64,000 nucleotides of DNA from Acaudatibacter sp050729515 (lineage in GTDB: Bacteria; Pseudomonadota; Alphaproteobacteria; Caulobacterales; Caulobacteraceae). The notes beneath the pieces were generated by a model. It was not told the DNA's origin and searched no databases. It saw nothing but the letters and a program-made list of their open reading frames with translations. This document shows positions 43,257 to 51,246 of this stretch, one piece after another; within the stretch, counting starts at the first letter, position 1, and each line of letters starts with the position of its first letter. The position numbers and the translations under genes were made by a program. The DNA is taken from positions 62,001-126,000 of the forward strand of contig JBOHLG010000004.1 in the NCBI GenBank assembly GCA_050729515.1, written 5' to 3'.

Positions 43257-45425
43257 TTATCCCGCCTCGAGCAGAAAGACCGCGAAGCTTGGGGCGGGGC
43301 TCACCCAGGACCGCGCCTTTCGCCATCCCGAACGCGCGGCCAGAGCTGTGAACCCCTCGAGCGTGTGCTTGTAGGAGTTCTCGGTATGGATGGTCTCCCC
43401 CGCATGGAAGGCGAACCTCGCCCCTGCGGCGCAGCCGGTGAAGCTCCTCTTCACCTCAAGATGCATTTCAATTCGACTTTCCGGCTCATTCCAGAACGCC
43501 CGATGCGCGAAGGCGGCGGGGTCGAGATCGCCGCCTAGCTCACGATTGATCCGGCGTATCAGGTTAAGATTAAAAGCCGCGGTAATCCCTGAAGGATCAT
43601 CATAAGCCTCCAGGAGCGTCGTTGCATCCTTGGCAAGATCGACGCCGACGATGAAAAGGCTGTCCGCCCCAAGCAGACCACGCGCCTGATCGAGGAGTTC
43701 GCTCGCCTCGGCCGGATCGAAATTGCCGATCGTCGAACCTGGAAAGAAGCCGATCCTGCAGGCGGCCCCGATCTCTTCGGGCAGGCGCCGCGCGCGAGTG
43801 AAATCTGCGACGAGCGGCGCCACCCGCACGGTGGGGTAATCCTGGGCGATGGCGGCGGCCGCCCGCAAGAGGGCCGAGCCGCTGATATCGATCGGCGCGT
43901 ATCCCGCGATCTGCGGTGCGGCATCCAGGATCAGACGGGTCTTGCGGCTGGAGCCGCTTCCAAACTCCACCAGAGTGGCCCCAGCCGGGATTCGGGCGGC
44001 GATCTCCGGAGCGATGCGCTCCAGCAGGGCGCTTTCCTGGCGGGTCAGGTAGTACTGCGGAAGATCGCAGATCGCCTCGAAAAGACGGGAGCCCTCCGCG
44101 TCATAGAACCACTTGGCGGGGAGACGCTTGCGCGGCCCGGCCAAGCCGGCCACCACATCGGCGGCGAAGGCGCTTCTTTCCTCGCCTTCGGCCGGTTCGG
44201 CGGCGAGGCGCACTCCGGTGAACGCCCACCTCTGGTGGGGATAGAAGAAGTTGCGATAGCTCGGACGAGAGTGGCCAGCAGGGGTGGCGCAGGACGATCC
44301 CTTCAGCGCCATCTGGCCGACCATGAACTTGCCGTTGTACTCGCCCACCGCCCCCGCGGGGGCGGCGAAACCCGGGTGGGGCCCATAGGAGGACGAGGTC
44401 CATTGCCAGACTTCGCCGAACATCTGCTCGAAAGCCTCGCCGCGCTCGGCTGCGGCATGCTCCCACTCCGCTTCGGTCGGGAGCCGGGCGCCGGCCCAAG
44501 CGGCGAAGGCCGCCGCCTCGTACCAGCTTACGTGGACCACCGGCGCGTCGGGCTCCACAGGAACAAGCCCGCGCAAGGTGAAGGCGCGCCAGCCTTCCGC
44601 CTCCTCGCGCCAGTAGAGCGGCGCGCGCCAGCCTTCGGTTCTCGCGCGCGCCCACCCCTCAGAGTGCCAGAACTCTGCCCGCTCGTAGCCTCCGTCTTCC
44701 ATGAACCTCAGCCATTCGCCGTTGGTGACCAGACGCGAAGCAAAGCGGTACGGCCCAAGGAGGACGGCGTGGCGCGGGTTCTCGTTGTCGAAAGAAAATC
44801 CTTCGGAACGCGCCCCAATCCGTGTCGCGCCTCCGCCGATGCCGATCCATCCCGCGCCGTCCTTGGCCGGGCGAGACCTTGGCCCATCAAGCGAGTAAAG
44901 CGGCGCGAGCGGAGAGGTGGCGAAAAGATTGAGGACGTCCATCAGGATCAGTTCTTGGTGCTGCTGCTCGTGCGCCAAGCCCAGGAGGACCAAATCATGG
45001 AGGTTCGGAGCGCATGGCCCGGCGAGAAGCGTCCCCATGGCGAGATCGACGTGCGACCTGAACGCTAAGACTTCCCCGAGCGTGGGTCGTGTCAGCAGGC
45101 CCCTCTCGGGCCTGGGGTGCCTCGCGCCGACCGCCTCATAGTAGGAATTGAACAGATAGGCGTAGGTCGGGTCGAAGACACGGTATCCAGGCCCGTAGGG
45201 CTTCAAGAGGAATTCCTCGAAGAACCAAGTGACATGGGCGAGGTGCCACTTGGTCGGACTTGCATCCTCCATGGACTGGGCGAGTTGATCCTCCGGCCCG
45301 AGCGGAGACGCAATCTCCAAGCTCCGCTCCCGCACTCGCCGGTACTGCTCAGCGAGCGCAACGGGCTGGCGCCTCCCCGCGGCGATCGCCTTTTCTGGCG
45401 CCGGCGCGTCATCCGATGGCGGCAT
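43257..45425 (-). CDS. Fused ergothioneine enzymes: EgtB sulfoxide synthase and EgtD methyltransferase
   Basis: 722 residues. EgtB half (1 to about 408): DinB-like iron ligands H61/H64 in KWHLAHVTWFFEEF and H152/H156 in AHEQQHQELILMD, then a formylglycine-enzyme-like domain with ARLPTEAEWEHAA, GEVWQWTSSSYGPHPGF and WAFTGVRLA. EgtD half (about 420-722): KWFYDAEGSRLFEAICDLP, SAM motif LVEFGSGSSRKTRLILDA, YAPIDISGSALL and FFPGSTIGNFDP. EgtD trimethylates histidine to hercynine and EgtB adds the sulfur. They are usually separate adjacent genes. The 11-residue linker contains no Met/Val start, so this is a true single ORF. ATG at 45425 fits the family; a longer start is arginine-rich. Confidence 0.92.
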   Translation of the reverse strand: MPPSDDAPAPEKAIAAGRRQPVALAEQYRRVRERSLEIASPLGPEDQLAQSMEDASPTKWHLAHVTWFFEEFLLKPYGPGYRVFDPTYAYLFNSYYEAVGARHPRPERGLLTRPTLGEVLAFRSHVDLAMGTLLAGPCAPNLHDLVLLGLAHEQQHQELILMDVLNLFATSPLAPLYSLDGPRSRPAKDGAGWIGIGGGATRIGARSEGFSFDNENPRHAVLLGPYRFASRLVTNGEWLRFMEDGGYERAEFWHSEGWARARTEGWRAPLYWREEAEGWRAFTLRGLVPVEPDAPVVHVSWYEAAAFAAWAGARLPTEAEWEHAAAERGEAFEQMFGEVWQWTSSSYGPHPGFAAPAGAVGEYNGKFMVGQMALKGSSCATPAGHSRPSYRNFFYPHQRWAFTGVRLAAEPAEGEERSAFAADVVAGLAGPRKRLPAKWFYDAEGSRLFEAICDLPQYYLTRQESALLERIAPEIAARIPAGATLVEFGSGSSRKTRLILDAAPQIAGYAPIDISGSALLRAAAAIAQDYPTVRVAPLVADFTRARRLPEEIGAACRIGFFPGSTIGNFDPAEASELLDQARGLLGADSLFIVGVDLAKDATTLLEAYDDPSGITAAFNLNLIRRINRELGGDLDPAAFAHRAFWNEPESRIEMHLEVKRSFTGCAAGARFAFHAGETIHTENSYKHTLEGFTALAARSGWRKARSWVSPAPSFAVFLLEAG

Positions 45426-45569
45426 TTCTTCGAAGCTCCAGCGGCCCACGTCCAGATCGGCGGAGCGCGGTCCAATTGACGGGGGCGGCGGTCGCCTAAG
45501 GGCGCGCCGTGTTTGGAACGCCTCGGCTCGCGTCCCGGTTGCGCTCCTTAAATCGGCGATCGCTACAAA

Positions 45570-45594
45570 GGAACACAATTGACGGGGGGGCGTT
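45570..45594 (+). promoter_or_regulatory. EcfG-type (general stress) promoter
   Basis: GGAAC at 45570-45574 and CGTT at 45591-45594, separated by exactly 16 bases. This equals the GGAAC-N16/17-CGTT consensus recognised by EcfG/SigT sigma factors in Alphaproteobacteria. It points toward the sigma gene that begins at 45695, leaving a leader of roughly 90 bases. Confidence 0.75.
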
Positions 45595-45694
45595 GGCGAG
45601 TAGGACGGTCGCCATCGCGGCCGTGGAACAATAGTCACGTTCTTTCAAAATCTTTTCTGAGCGTCGTCGGGCGCCGGCCAAGGTGGAGGGCTGC

Positions 45695-46237
45695 ATGTCG
45701 GATGTCTGGCAGGAAGACGCCTTAGCCATGATCCCCAAGCTCAGGGCTTTCGCCTGGTCCATCAGTCGTAACGCCGCCGACGCCGACGACCTGGTCCAGG
45801 AGACGCTCATCAAGGCCTGGAGCCACCGCGACACCTTCGAGCCGGGCACGAACCTTCGCGCCTGGCTCTTCACCATCCTTCGCAACACCCATCACACGTC
45901 GGTGGTTCGCCGCCGACGCGAAGTTTTGGATGAGGATGATCACCACGCCCATTCGCTCACATCGGCGCCCCGACAGGAGTGGAACCTCACCGTCCGAGCC
46001 TTGCAGAAGGCGCTCGATCGCCTGCCAGTCGAAAATCGCGAGGCCCTGATGCTGGTGACGGCCGCGGGCCTCAGCTACGAAGAGGCGGCGCGGATCTGCG
46101 GTTGCGCCATCGGCACCATCAAGAGCCGGGTTAATCGCGCTCGCGCGCGGCTCATCAAGGTAATGGATGGCGAACCGGCCGACCCGATAGAGGCGCCGAT
46201 CATCCGGCCTCCCGAGCCTCGCGCATTCAGGGAATGA
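45695..46237 (+). CDS. ECF sigma factor, EcfG/SigT-like
   Basis: 180 residues. Region 2: AMIPKLRAFAWSISRN, ADDLVQETLIKAWSHRDTF, NLRAWLFTILRNTHH. Region 4: LQKALDRLPVENREALMLV, LSYEEAARICGCAIGTIKSR and VNRARARL, strongly resembling EcfG/SigT, the general-stress sigma factor controlled by NepR and PhyR. Neither nepR nor phyR is beside it, so it may be a paralogue or a displaced copy. ATG at 45695 has GGAGG six bases upstream; a GTG four codons earlier is less likely. Transcribed away from egtBD, and preceded by its own type of promoter, indicating autoregulation. Confidence 0.9.
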   Translation: MSDVWQEDALAMIPKLRAFAWSISRNAADADDLVQETLIKAWSHRDTFEPGTNLRAWLFTILRNTHHTSVVRRRREVLDEDDHHAHSLTSAPRQEWNLTVRALQKALDRLPVENREALMLVTAAGLSYEEAARICGCAIGTIKSRVNRARARLIKVMDGEPADPIEAPIIRPPEPRAFRE

Positions 46238-47189
46238 GCAGCACGCGCCCGACCGCCTGACGGCTTTCGATGTAGGCGTGCGCAGCGGCCGCTTCCGAAA
46301 GAGGGAAAGTCCGGTCGATCACCACCTTGAGATCGCCCCGCGCGGCTTCTTCGATCAGCCTTTGGATATTGTCGTGCGCGCGGGCTGAGGCGATCTCCGC
46401 CCCAAGATAGACGCCGGTAAGGGAGCAGTTTCCCGCCATGAGGCTTGAAACATCGATCGTCATCGGTTCGCGACCGGCGGCCCCAACCATCGAGACCCTG
46501 CCGCGATAGGCAAGGGAGGCGAGGCTCGATTGCAGCCTTGAGCCGCCAACCGGATCAAGCACGAGGTCGACGCCCCGCCCTTCGGTGAGGCGCATGACCT
46601 CAGCGGCCAGATCGTCGCGCCCATAGTTGATCCCCTCGTCCATGCCCAGCTGCCGAAGCCTTTCCAGCCTCTCGTCGCTGGAGGCGCTGGCGATGACGCG
46701 CGCGCCCGTTCGCTTGGCGAGTTGGATAGCAGCGGTTCCGACGCCGCTCGCACCGGCCTGGATGAGTACGGTCTCCCCGGACTTGAGGCGGCCGAACTCG
46801 AAGAGACAGTCATCGGCCGTGCCAAACGCGACCGGAATGACCGAGGCCAGCCGAGGATCGAATCCCGCGGGAATGGGCCAGGCGTTCCGCGCCGGCACGC
46901 CCCGCAGTTCGGCATGGGAGCCGAAGGCTCCGGTGGTCGCGACATTCTGGCCCACCTTGAGATGATCGACCTCCGACCCCACAGCGATGATCTCCCCGGC
47001 GGCCTGGTAGCCGACCACGTGAGGCCTCGAGGCCAAGGGTCCGCGAAGCCGGTTCAGGACATCGCCCCCCTCGATGCTCACCGCCGCGGTTCTGATGACG
47101 ATCCCCTTGGGATGGCATTCGGGATCGGGGACCTCCTCGTACTGGAGCACTTTTGGCCCGCCGTTCCGGTAGTAAACCGTCGCCTTCAT
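46227..47189 (-). CDS. Zinc-independent quinone oxidoreductase (MDR family)
   Basis: A 320-residue medium-chain reductase. GroES-like N-terminus with VVGYQAAGEIIAVGSEVDHL, then the Rossmann loop IQAGASGVGTAAIQLAKRTG and VDLVLDPVGGSRLQSSLASL. No structural-zinc cysteine cluster or catalytic zinc ligands, so it is of the NADPH:quinone reductase (QOR/zeta-crystallin) type. The ATG at 47189 overlaps the galE stop (ATGA). The 3' end overlaps the sigma gene by 11 bases, convergent. Confidence 0.9.
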   Translation of the reverse strand: MKATVYYRNGGPKVLQYEEVPDPECHPKGIVIRTAAVSIEGGDVLNRLRGPLASRPHVVGYQAAGEIIAVGSEVDHLKVGQNVATTGAFGSHAELRGVPARNAWPIPAGFDPRLASVIPVAFGTADDCLFEFGRLKSGETVLIQAGASGVGTAAIQLAKRTGARVIASASSDERLERLRQLGMDEGINYGRDDLAAEVMRLTEGRGVDLVLDPVGGSRLQSSLASLAYRGRVSMVGAAGREPMTIDVSSLMAGNCSLTGVYLGAEIASARAHDNIQRLIEEAARGDLKVVIDRTFPLSEAAAAHAYIESRQAVGRVLLIP

Positions 47190-48187
47190 TCGGATCTGCT
47201 CCTCTGCATTTTGGGGAGTTTCTCCTCCCACGCCAGGGCCGTGGAAAGGATGACTTCGAGGCTCCCGAGCTTCGGCCGCCAGCCGGTCCGGCGGCGTATC
47301 AAGCGCGCGTCGGCGACGAGGCGGGCGGGATCCCCGGCGCGACGCGGCCCTTCCTCCACCGGCAGCTTGCGGCCGATCAGAGCTTCCAAGGCGGCGATCA
47401 CCTCTCGAACGGTGAACCCGCGTCCCGAGCCACAATTGAGGATCGCCGCCTCGCCGCCAGCCATCAGGTGCCTAAGGCAAACGACCTGAGCCCAAGCGAA
47501 GTCGCTCACATGGAGATAGTCGCGCTCGCAGGTCCCGTCCCTGGTCGGATAGTCGGCTCCGTAGATCTCCAGCTTGTCCCGCTTTCCCACAGCCAGTTCC
47601 ACCGCGCGGCGCACGAGGTGGGTGGATTCGGGCCCGCTCTGGCCTGCGCGGCCCTCGGGATCGGCGCCTGCGACATTGAAGTACCTCAGACAGATCGGCC
47701 GAAATGCGGGATCGGCGGCGGCCTGGTCCATCAACATTCGCTCAGTGAAGAGCTTGGAGGCTGCGTAGGGACTGATCGGCCCGGTGGGCGAGGTTTCGGA
47801 GAGCCGCGCGCCCCTGGGGTTTTTGTAGACCGTCGCGGTGGACGAGAAGATAAAAGGCCCGACGCCGCGCACAAGACACTGCTCCATCAGGGCAAGGCTC
47901 GCCGCGGTATTGTTCCGATAGTAGCGGGTCGGATGGGCCACAGACTCCGAAACAACGATGCTGGCGGCCAGATGGATCGTCGCCCCGATCCGATGCTCGT
48001 CGCCTATCGTCTGTAGGATCGAGCGATCGGCGACGTCGCCGACGAAAAACGGCACACCTGCCGGAATCGCCTCTCGAGCACCAGTCGAGAGATCGTCCAG
48101 TACAATCGGTTCGAACCCCGCCTCGAGCAGGGCGAGGACTACATGACTTCCGATGTAGCCGGCGCCGCCGGTGACCAGGACTTTCAT
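47186..48187 (-). CDS. galE: UDP-glucose 4-epimerase
   Basis: A 333-residue GalE: MKVLVTGGAGYIGSHVVLAL, HLAASIVVSESVAHP, FSSTATVYKNP with the catalytic serine, SPYAASKLFTERML with YxxxK, and RYFNVAGADPEGRAGQ and CERDYLHVSDFA. Interconverts UDP-glucose and UDP-galactose for polysaccharides and lipopolysaccharide. ATG at 48187. Coupled to the downstream quinone reductase by overlap, an unusual partner for galE. Confidence 0.94.
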   Translation of the reverse strand: MKVLVTGGAGYIGSHVVLALLEAGFEPIVLDDLSTGAREAIPAGVPFFVGDVADRSILQTIGDEHRIGATIHLAASIVVSESVAHPTRYYRNNTAASLALMEQCLVRGVGPFIFSSTATVYKNPRGARLSETSPTGPISPYAASKLFTERMLMDQAAADPAFRPICLRYFNVAGADPEGRAGQSGPESTHLVRRAVELAVGKRDKLEIYGADYPTRDGTCERDYLHVSDFAWAQVVCLRHLMAGGEAAILNCGSGRGFTVREVIAALEALIGRKLPVEEGPRRAGDPARLVADARLIRRRTGWRPKLGSLEVILSTALAWEEKLPKMQRSRSE

Positions 48188-48327
48188 CACCTGTTCCGCT
48201 GTGGCTGCGTCCGGCGCGAAACTAAAGACGCACAAGGCCTTGGCAAGCGGTCCTTTGGGGAAGGGTTACTTCGAATTAAGTGGCGTCGCGATCGTGATAA
48301 TGATCCTACCTGCGGCAAGGAGACGGC

Positions 48328-49056
48328 ATGGCGTTGCAGAAACCCGAATCTGTCTTGCTCGCGCCGATTGCGGCGCTGATCCTTGTCCTCGCGATCGGCG
48401 CCGGCGCCCAGGCGGCGCCTGAGGCCGATGTGCCCCGTCTGGTGTCGCTTGGCGGATCGTGCCTGGGATGCGAACTCTCCGGTCGCAAGATGGCGGGGGC
48501 GAGCTTCACCGGCGCGAACTTCCATGGCGCGATGTTTGTCGGAACTGATCTCAAGGGAGCGAAATTCGCCGGCTCGAACTTCTCCGGGGCGGATTTCAAT
48601 CGGGCGGATCTGACCGGCGCCGAGATCGCAGGAGTGAATTTCCAGGGCGCCAACTTCACCGGAGCCATCCTGACCGACTCCCGACTGGTCGGCGTGAACT
48701 TCGAGGATGACGACATGAACCGGGCCGATCTCGACAGGTCCCGCCTCGCCGGCGCCGATCTTTCCCACCTCTCCGCCAACGGCGCGAGCTTCGCCGGGGC
48801 CTCGCTGGTCGCAGCCACCCTGGCTTCGGGTCGATTCACCGGAGCGGTGTTCCGCTCCGCGCACCTGGACTTCGCCAACCTCTCCAATGGCTTCTTCGCG
48901 GGCGCCGACTTCGCCAAGGCCACGCTCCGCGGCGCCGACATCAAAGGCGCCGACCTGTCCGGCGCCCGCAATCTCACGGAGGCTCAAGTCGATCTCGCTT
49001 GCGCCGATGGCGCCACGAGGCTCCCAAGCGGGCTGCTGGCCCATCGCTGTCGCTAG
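48328..49056 (+). CDS. Exported pentapeptide-repeat protein
   Basis: 242 residues. A signal peptide (hydrophobic VLLAPIAALILVLAIGAG then AQAA) precedes about 30 A(D/N)LxX-like repeats such as FTGANFHGAMFVGTDLKGAK and ADFAKATLRGADIKGADLSG, which form a right-handed square beta-helix. Two Cys in SCLGCELSGRK at the start of the mature part and a late VDLACAD/HRC pair may form disulfides. Periplasmic or surface location inferred; function unknown. ATG preceded by AAGGAGA. Its stop overlaps the aspS stop by four bases, convergent. Confidence 0.86.
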   Translation: MALQKPESVLLAPIAALILVLAIGAGAQAAPEADVPRLVSLGGSCLGCELSGRKMAGASFTGANFHGAMFVGTDLKGAKFAGSNFSGADFNRADLTGAEIAGVNFQGANFTGAILTDSRLVGVNFEDDDMNRADLDRSRLAGADLSHLSANGASFAGASLVAATLASGRFTGAVFRSAHLDFANLSNGFFAGADFAKATLRGADIKGADLSGARNLTEAQVDLACADGATRLPSGLLAHRCR

Positions 49057-50852
49057 CGGTTCGTCGCCGCGGAGCGTTCGACCACCTTGATGTGCAGCTC
49101 GGCGAGCCGTTCGGGGCTAGGTCTTGAGGGCGCTTTCATCATTAGGTCCTCGACTTGCTGATTGAACGGAAAGGCGATCACCTCCCGGATGTTCTCGGTT
49201 CCGGCGAGCAGCATGACGATGCGGTCGATACCCGGCGCGAGACCCCCGTGCGGCGGCGCGCCGTATCGGAACGCGCCCAGCATCCCGCCGAACTCCCGCT
49301 CGACCCGTTCGGCGTCATAGCCGACGACTTCGAAGGCGCGGAGCATGATCTCTGGCAGGTGGTTGCGGATCGCTCCTGAGCACAGCTCAACGCCGTTGCA
49401 GACCAGATCGTATTGATGGGCGAGGATGGCGAGCGGATCGTTTGTGGCGTCCAGAGCGGTGAGGCCGCCTTGCGGCATGGAAAACGGATTGTGCGAGAAA
49501 TCGATCTTCTTCTCCTCCTCGCTCCACTCGTACATCGGAAAATCGACCACCCAGCAGAATTCGAAGCGCGGCTCGTCGATGAGCCCGAGCTCCGAAGCGA
49601 TCCGGGTCCGCGCCAGGCCTGCGAATTTCCAGACCTCATTCCCGGGCCCGCCGATGAAGAATGCCGCGTCTCCGGAATGAAGTCCCAGTTGAAGGCGCAA
49701 GGCTTCGGTGCGCTCTTCGCCGAGGTTGCGCGCGATCGGTCCTGCCGCCTCGGTCGCGCCGGCCTCCTCGCGCCAGAAAATGTATCCTAGCCCCGGCTGG
49801 TCCTCATCCTGGGCCCACGCGTTCATGCGGTCGCAGAAGGCGCGCGAGCCTCCGCCAGGCGCTCCTATCGCCCGTACCGATCCACCCGGCGTCTCCAGGA
49901 GTCGCGCGAACAAGGAAAACCCGCCGCCACGGAAATGCTCGCTCACGTCCTGGATGCGCAGGGGGTTGCGAAGATCGGGCTTGTCGCTTCCGAAAGCGAG
50001 CAGGGCCTCTTTGTAGGCGATGCGCGGAAAGGGCGGCGAGTTCACCGGCTTGCCCTGGGCGAACTCAACGAAAAGTCCGTGGAGGACGGGCTCCATCGTT
50101 GAAAGCACATCATCCTGGGTGACGAAGCTCATCTCGACATCGAGCTGGTAGTGTTCGCCAGGCGAGCGATCAGCTCTGGCGTCTTCATCGCGGAAGCATG
50201 GGGCGATCTGAAAGTAGCGATCGAAGCCCGCCACCATGAGCAATTGTTTGAACTGCTGAGGCGACTGGGGAAGGGCGTAGACCTTGCCCGGGTGCACTCG
50301 CGAAGGGATCAGGAAGTCGCGCGCGCCCTCGGGACTGGAGGCGGTGAGGATCGGAGTCTGAAACTCGGTGAAGCCGAGCTCGATCATCCGGCGTCGGATC
50401 GAGGCGATGACCTTGGATCTCAGAACGATGTTGCGGTGAAGGGTCTCCCGCCTCAGGTCGAGGTAGCGATAGGTGAGCCGGATCTCCTCTGGGTACTCCG
50501 GCTCCCCGAAAACCGGCAGGGGCAGTTCGGCAGCGGCGGAAAGCACTTGCACCGAGGCGACGCGGATCTCCACCTCGCCGGTGGCCAGACCTGGATTGAT
50601 CGTCTCGGCCAAACGGGCGACGACTTCGCCATCGACGGTGACGACGCTCTCCGGCCGCGTCTTGTCGAGGATCTCGAAGCCGCCGGATCCCGGATGGCTG
50701 ACGAGTTGCGTGACCCCAAAGTGATCGCGAAGGTCGACGAAGAGCAGGCCCCCGTGGTCGCGCTTGCGGTGAATCCACCCGGAGAGACGGACCTTCGCGC
50801 CCACGTCGACGAGCCGGAGGGCGCCGCAATCATGGCTGCGATAAGGATGCAT
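49053..50852 (-). CDS. aspS: Aspartyl-tRNA synthetase
   Basis: A 599-residue class IIb synthetase. Anticodon-binding OB fold (VRLSGWIHRKRDHGGLLFVD), class II motif 2 (FQIAPCFRDEDARADRSPGE), GAD insertion domain, and motif 3 (GGLAPGIDRIVMLLAG). Bacterial-type length. Charges tRNA-Asp; in organisms lacking AsnRS the same type also charges tRNA-Asn. ATG at 50852 matches the family start (HPYRSHDCGALR). Confidence 0.95.
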   Translation of the reverse strand: MHPYRSHDCGALRLVDVGAKVRLSGWIHRKRDHGGLLFVDLRDHFGVTQLVSHPGSGGFEILDKTRPESVVTVDGEVVARLAETINPGLATGEVEIRVASVQVLSAAAELPLPVFGEPEYPEEIRLTYRYLDLRRETLHRNIVLRSKVIASIRRRMIELGFTEFQTPILTASSPEGARDFLIPSRVHPGKVYALPQSPQQFKQLLMVAGFDRYFQIAPCFRDEDARADRSPGEHYQLDVEMSFVTQDDVLSTMEPVLHGLFVEFAQGKPVNSPPFPRIAYKEALLAFGSDKPDLRNPLRIQDVSEHFRGGGFSLFARLLETPGGSVRAIGAPGGGSRAFCDRMNAWAQDEDQPGLGYIFWREEAGATEAAGPIARNLGEERTEALRLQLGLHSGDAAFFIGGPGNEVWKFAGLARTRIASELGLIDEPRFEFCWVVDFPMYEWSEEEKKIDFSHNPFSMPQGGLTALDATNDPLAILAHQYDLVCNGVELCSGAIRNHLPEIMLRAFEVVGYDAERVEREFGGMLGAFRYGAPPHGGLAPGIDRIVMLLAGTENIREVIAFPFNQQVEDLMMKAPSRPSPERLAELHIKVVERSAATNR

Positions 50853-50993
50853 GGATGGGGCGGCCCCTCCCAAAAAAGGCGCGGAAGGGCGCATGGGCCC
50901 TCGCCGAAGTCAAGGCGCAGCCCGGGTTTGCGACTCTCGGCGTTCGGGGTCATATTGAGGCTCCCTTCCAAACAGCTGAAAGGAGGTGATCCA

Positions 50994-51059
50994 GTGTCTC
51001 ATTGTCTCCAACCGCGGTCGCAAGCGACCTGGAGCCTCGATGATGAGGTTCACGCCTGA
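50994..51059 (+). CDS. 21-codon ORF with extended Shine-Dalgarno (possible leader peptide)
   Basis: GTG start followed by SHCLQPRSQATWSLDDEVHA and TGA. Directly upstream, GAAAGGAGGTGATCCAG reads as the reverse complement of the 3' tail of alphaproteobacterial 16S rRNA as I recall it (about 17 bases); GGAGG lies seven bases before the GTG. One tryptophan codon and one cysteine codon are present. The peptide precedes trpGDC by 187 bases, so a translated leader that controls the operon is a possibility, although a single Trp codon is weak for classical attenuation. Peptide family not recognised. Confidence 0.5.
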   Translation: MSHCLQPRSQATWSLDDEVHA

Positions 51060-51149
51060 CAGCGCCGGAAGGCGCAAGACGGCTTGAGGGTCGCGCTCCG
51101 GCGGCATAGGCGCCGAAAGGCCCGCGCCGGGGCCGCGGTCACGACGATG

Positions 51150-51184
51150 GAGGGGCCGCTCCCAAGACAAGGGGGCGGCCCCTC
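51150..51184 (+). terminator. GC-rich hairpin in the trp leader (attenuator candidate)
   Basis: Arms GAGGGGCCGC (51150-51159) and GCGGCCCCTC (51175-51184) pair perfectly over ten bases around a 15-base loop, 62 bases before trpG. No T-run follows, so if it terminates it would be Rho-aided or act as a pausing or protection structure. Confidence 0.45.
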
Positions 51185-51246
51185 GCATTCGAGGCCTGCG
51201 AGAGCGTCTTGGTCACGGCGATTGGTCGGCCTAAGAGGTTCCGGCC

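Larger units (their letters stand above)
50853..51246. other. 394-base gap between aspS and trpG
   Basis: Divergent upstream region serving aspS leftward and trpGDC rightward. It contains the short ORF 50994-51059 with its very long Shine-Dalgarno match, a small GNRA-loop hairpin (GCGCC-GGAA-GGCGC) at 51062-51075 just after its stop, and a 10-bp GC-rich hairpin at 51150-51184. No other coding sequence is convincing. Confidence 0.6.

Noticed and set aside
45515..45540. Second EcfG-like site GGAAC-N17-GGTT
   Set aside because: First base of the -10 element differs from CGTT and a perfect site lies 50 bases downstream; kept only as a weak candidate.
45625..45641. GGAAC and CGTT pair ahead of the sigma gene
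   Set aside because: Spacing is 8 bases, far from the required 16-17.
50976..50994. Fragment of a 16S rRNA gene on the minus strand
   Set aside because: Only about 17 bases match the 16S 3' end, with nothing of the preceding helix; an extended Shine-Dalgarno on the plus strand explains it better.
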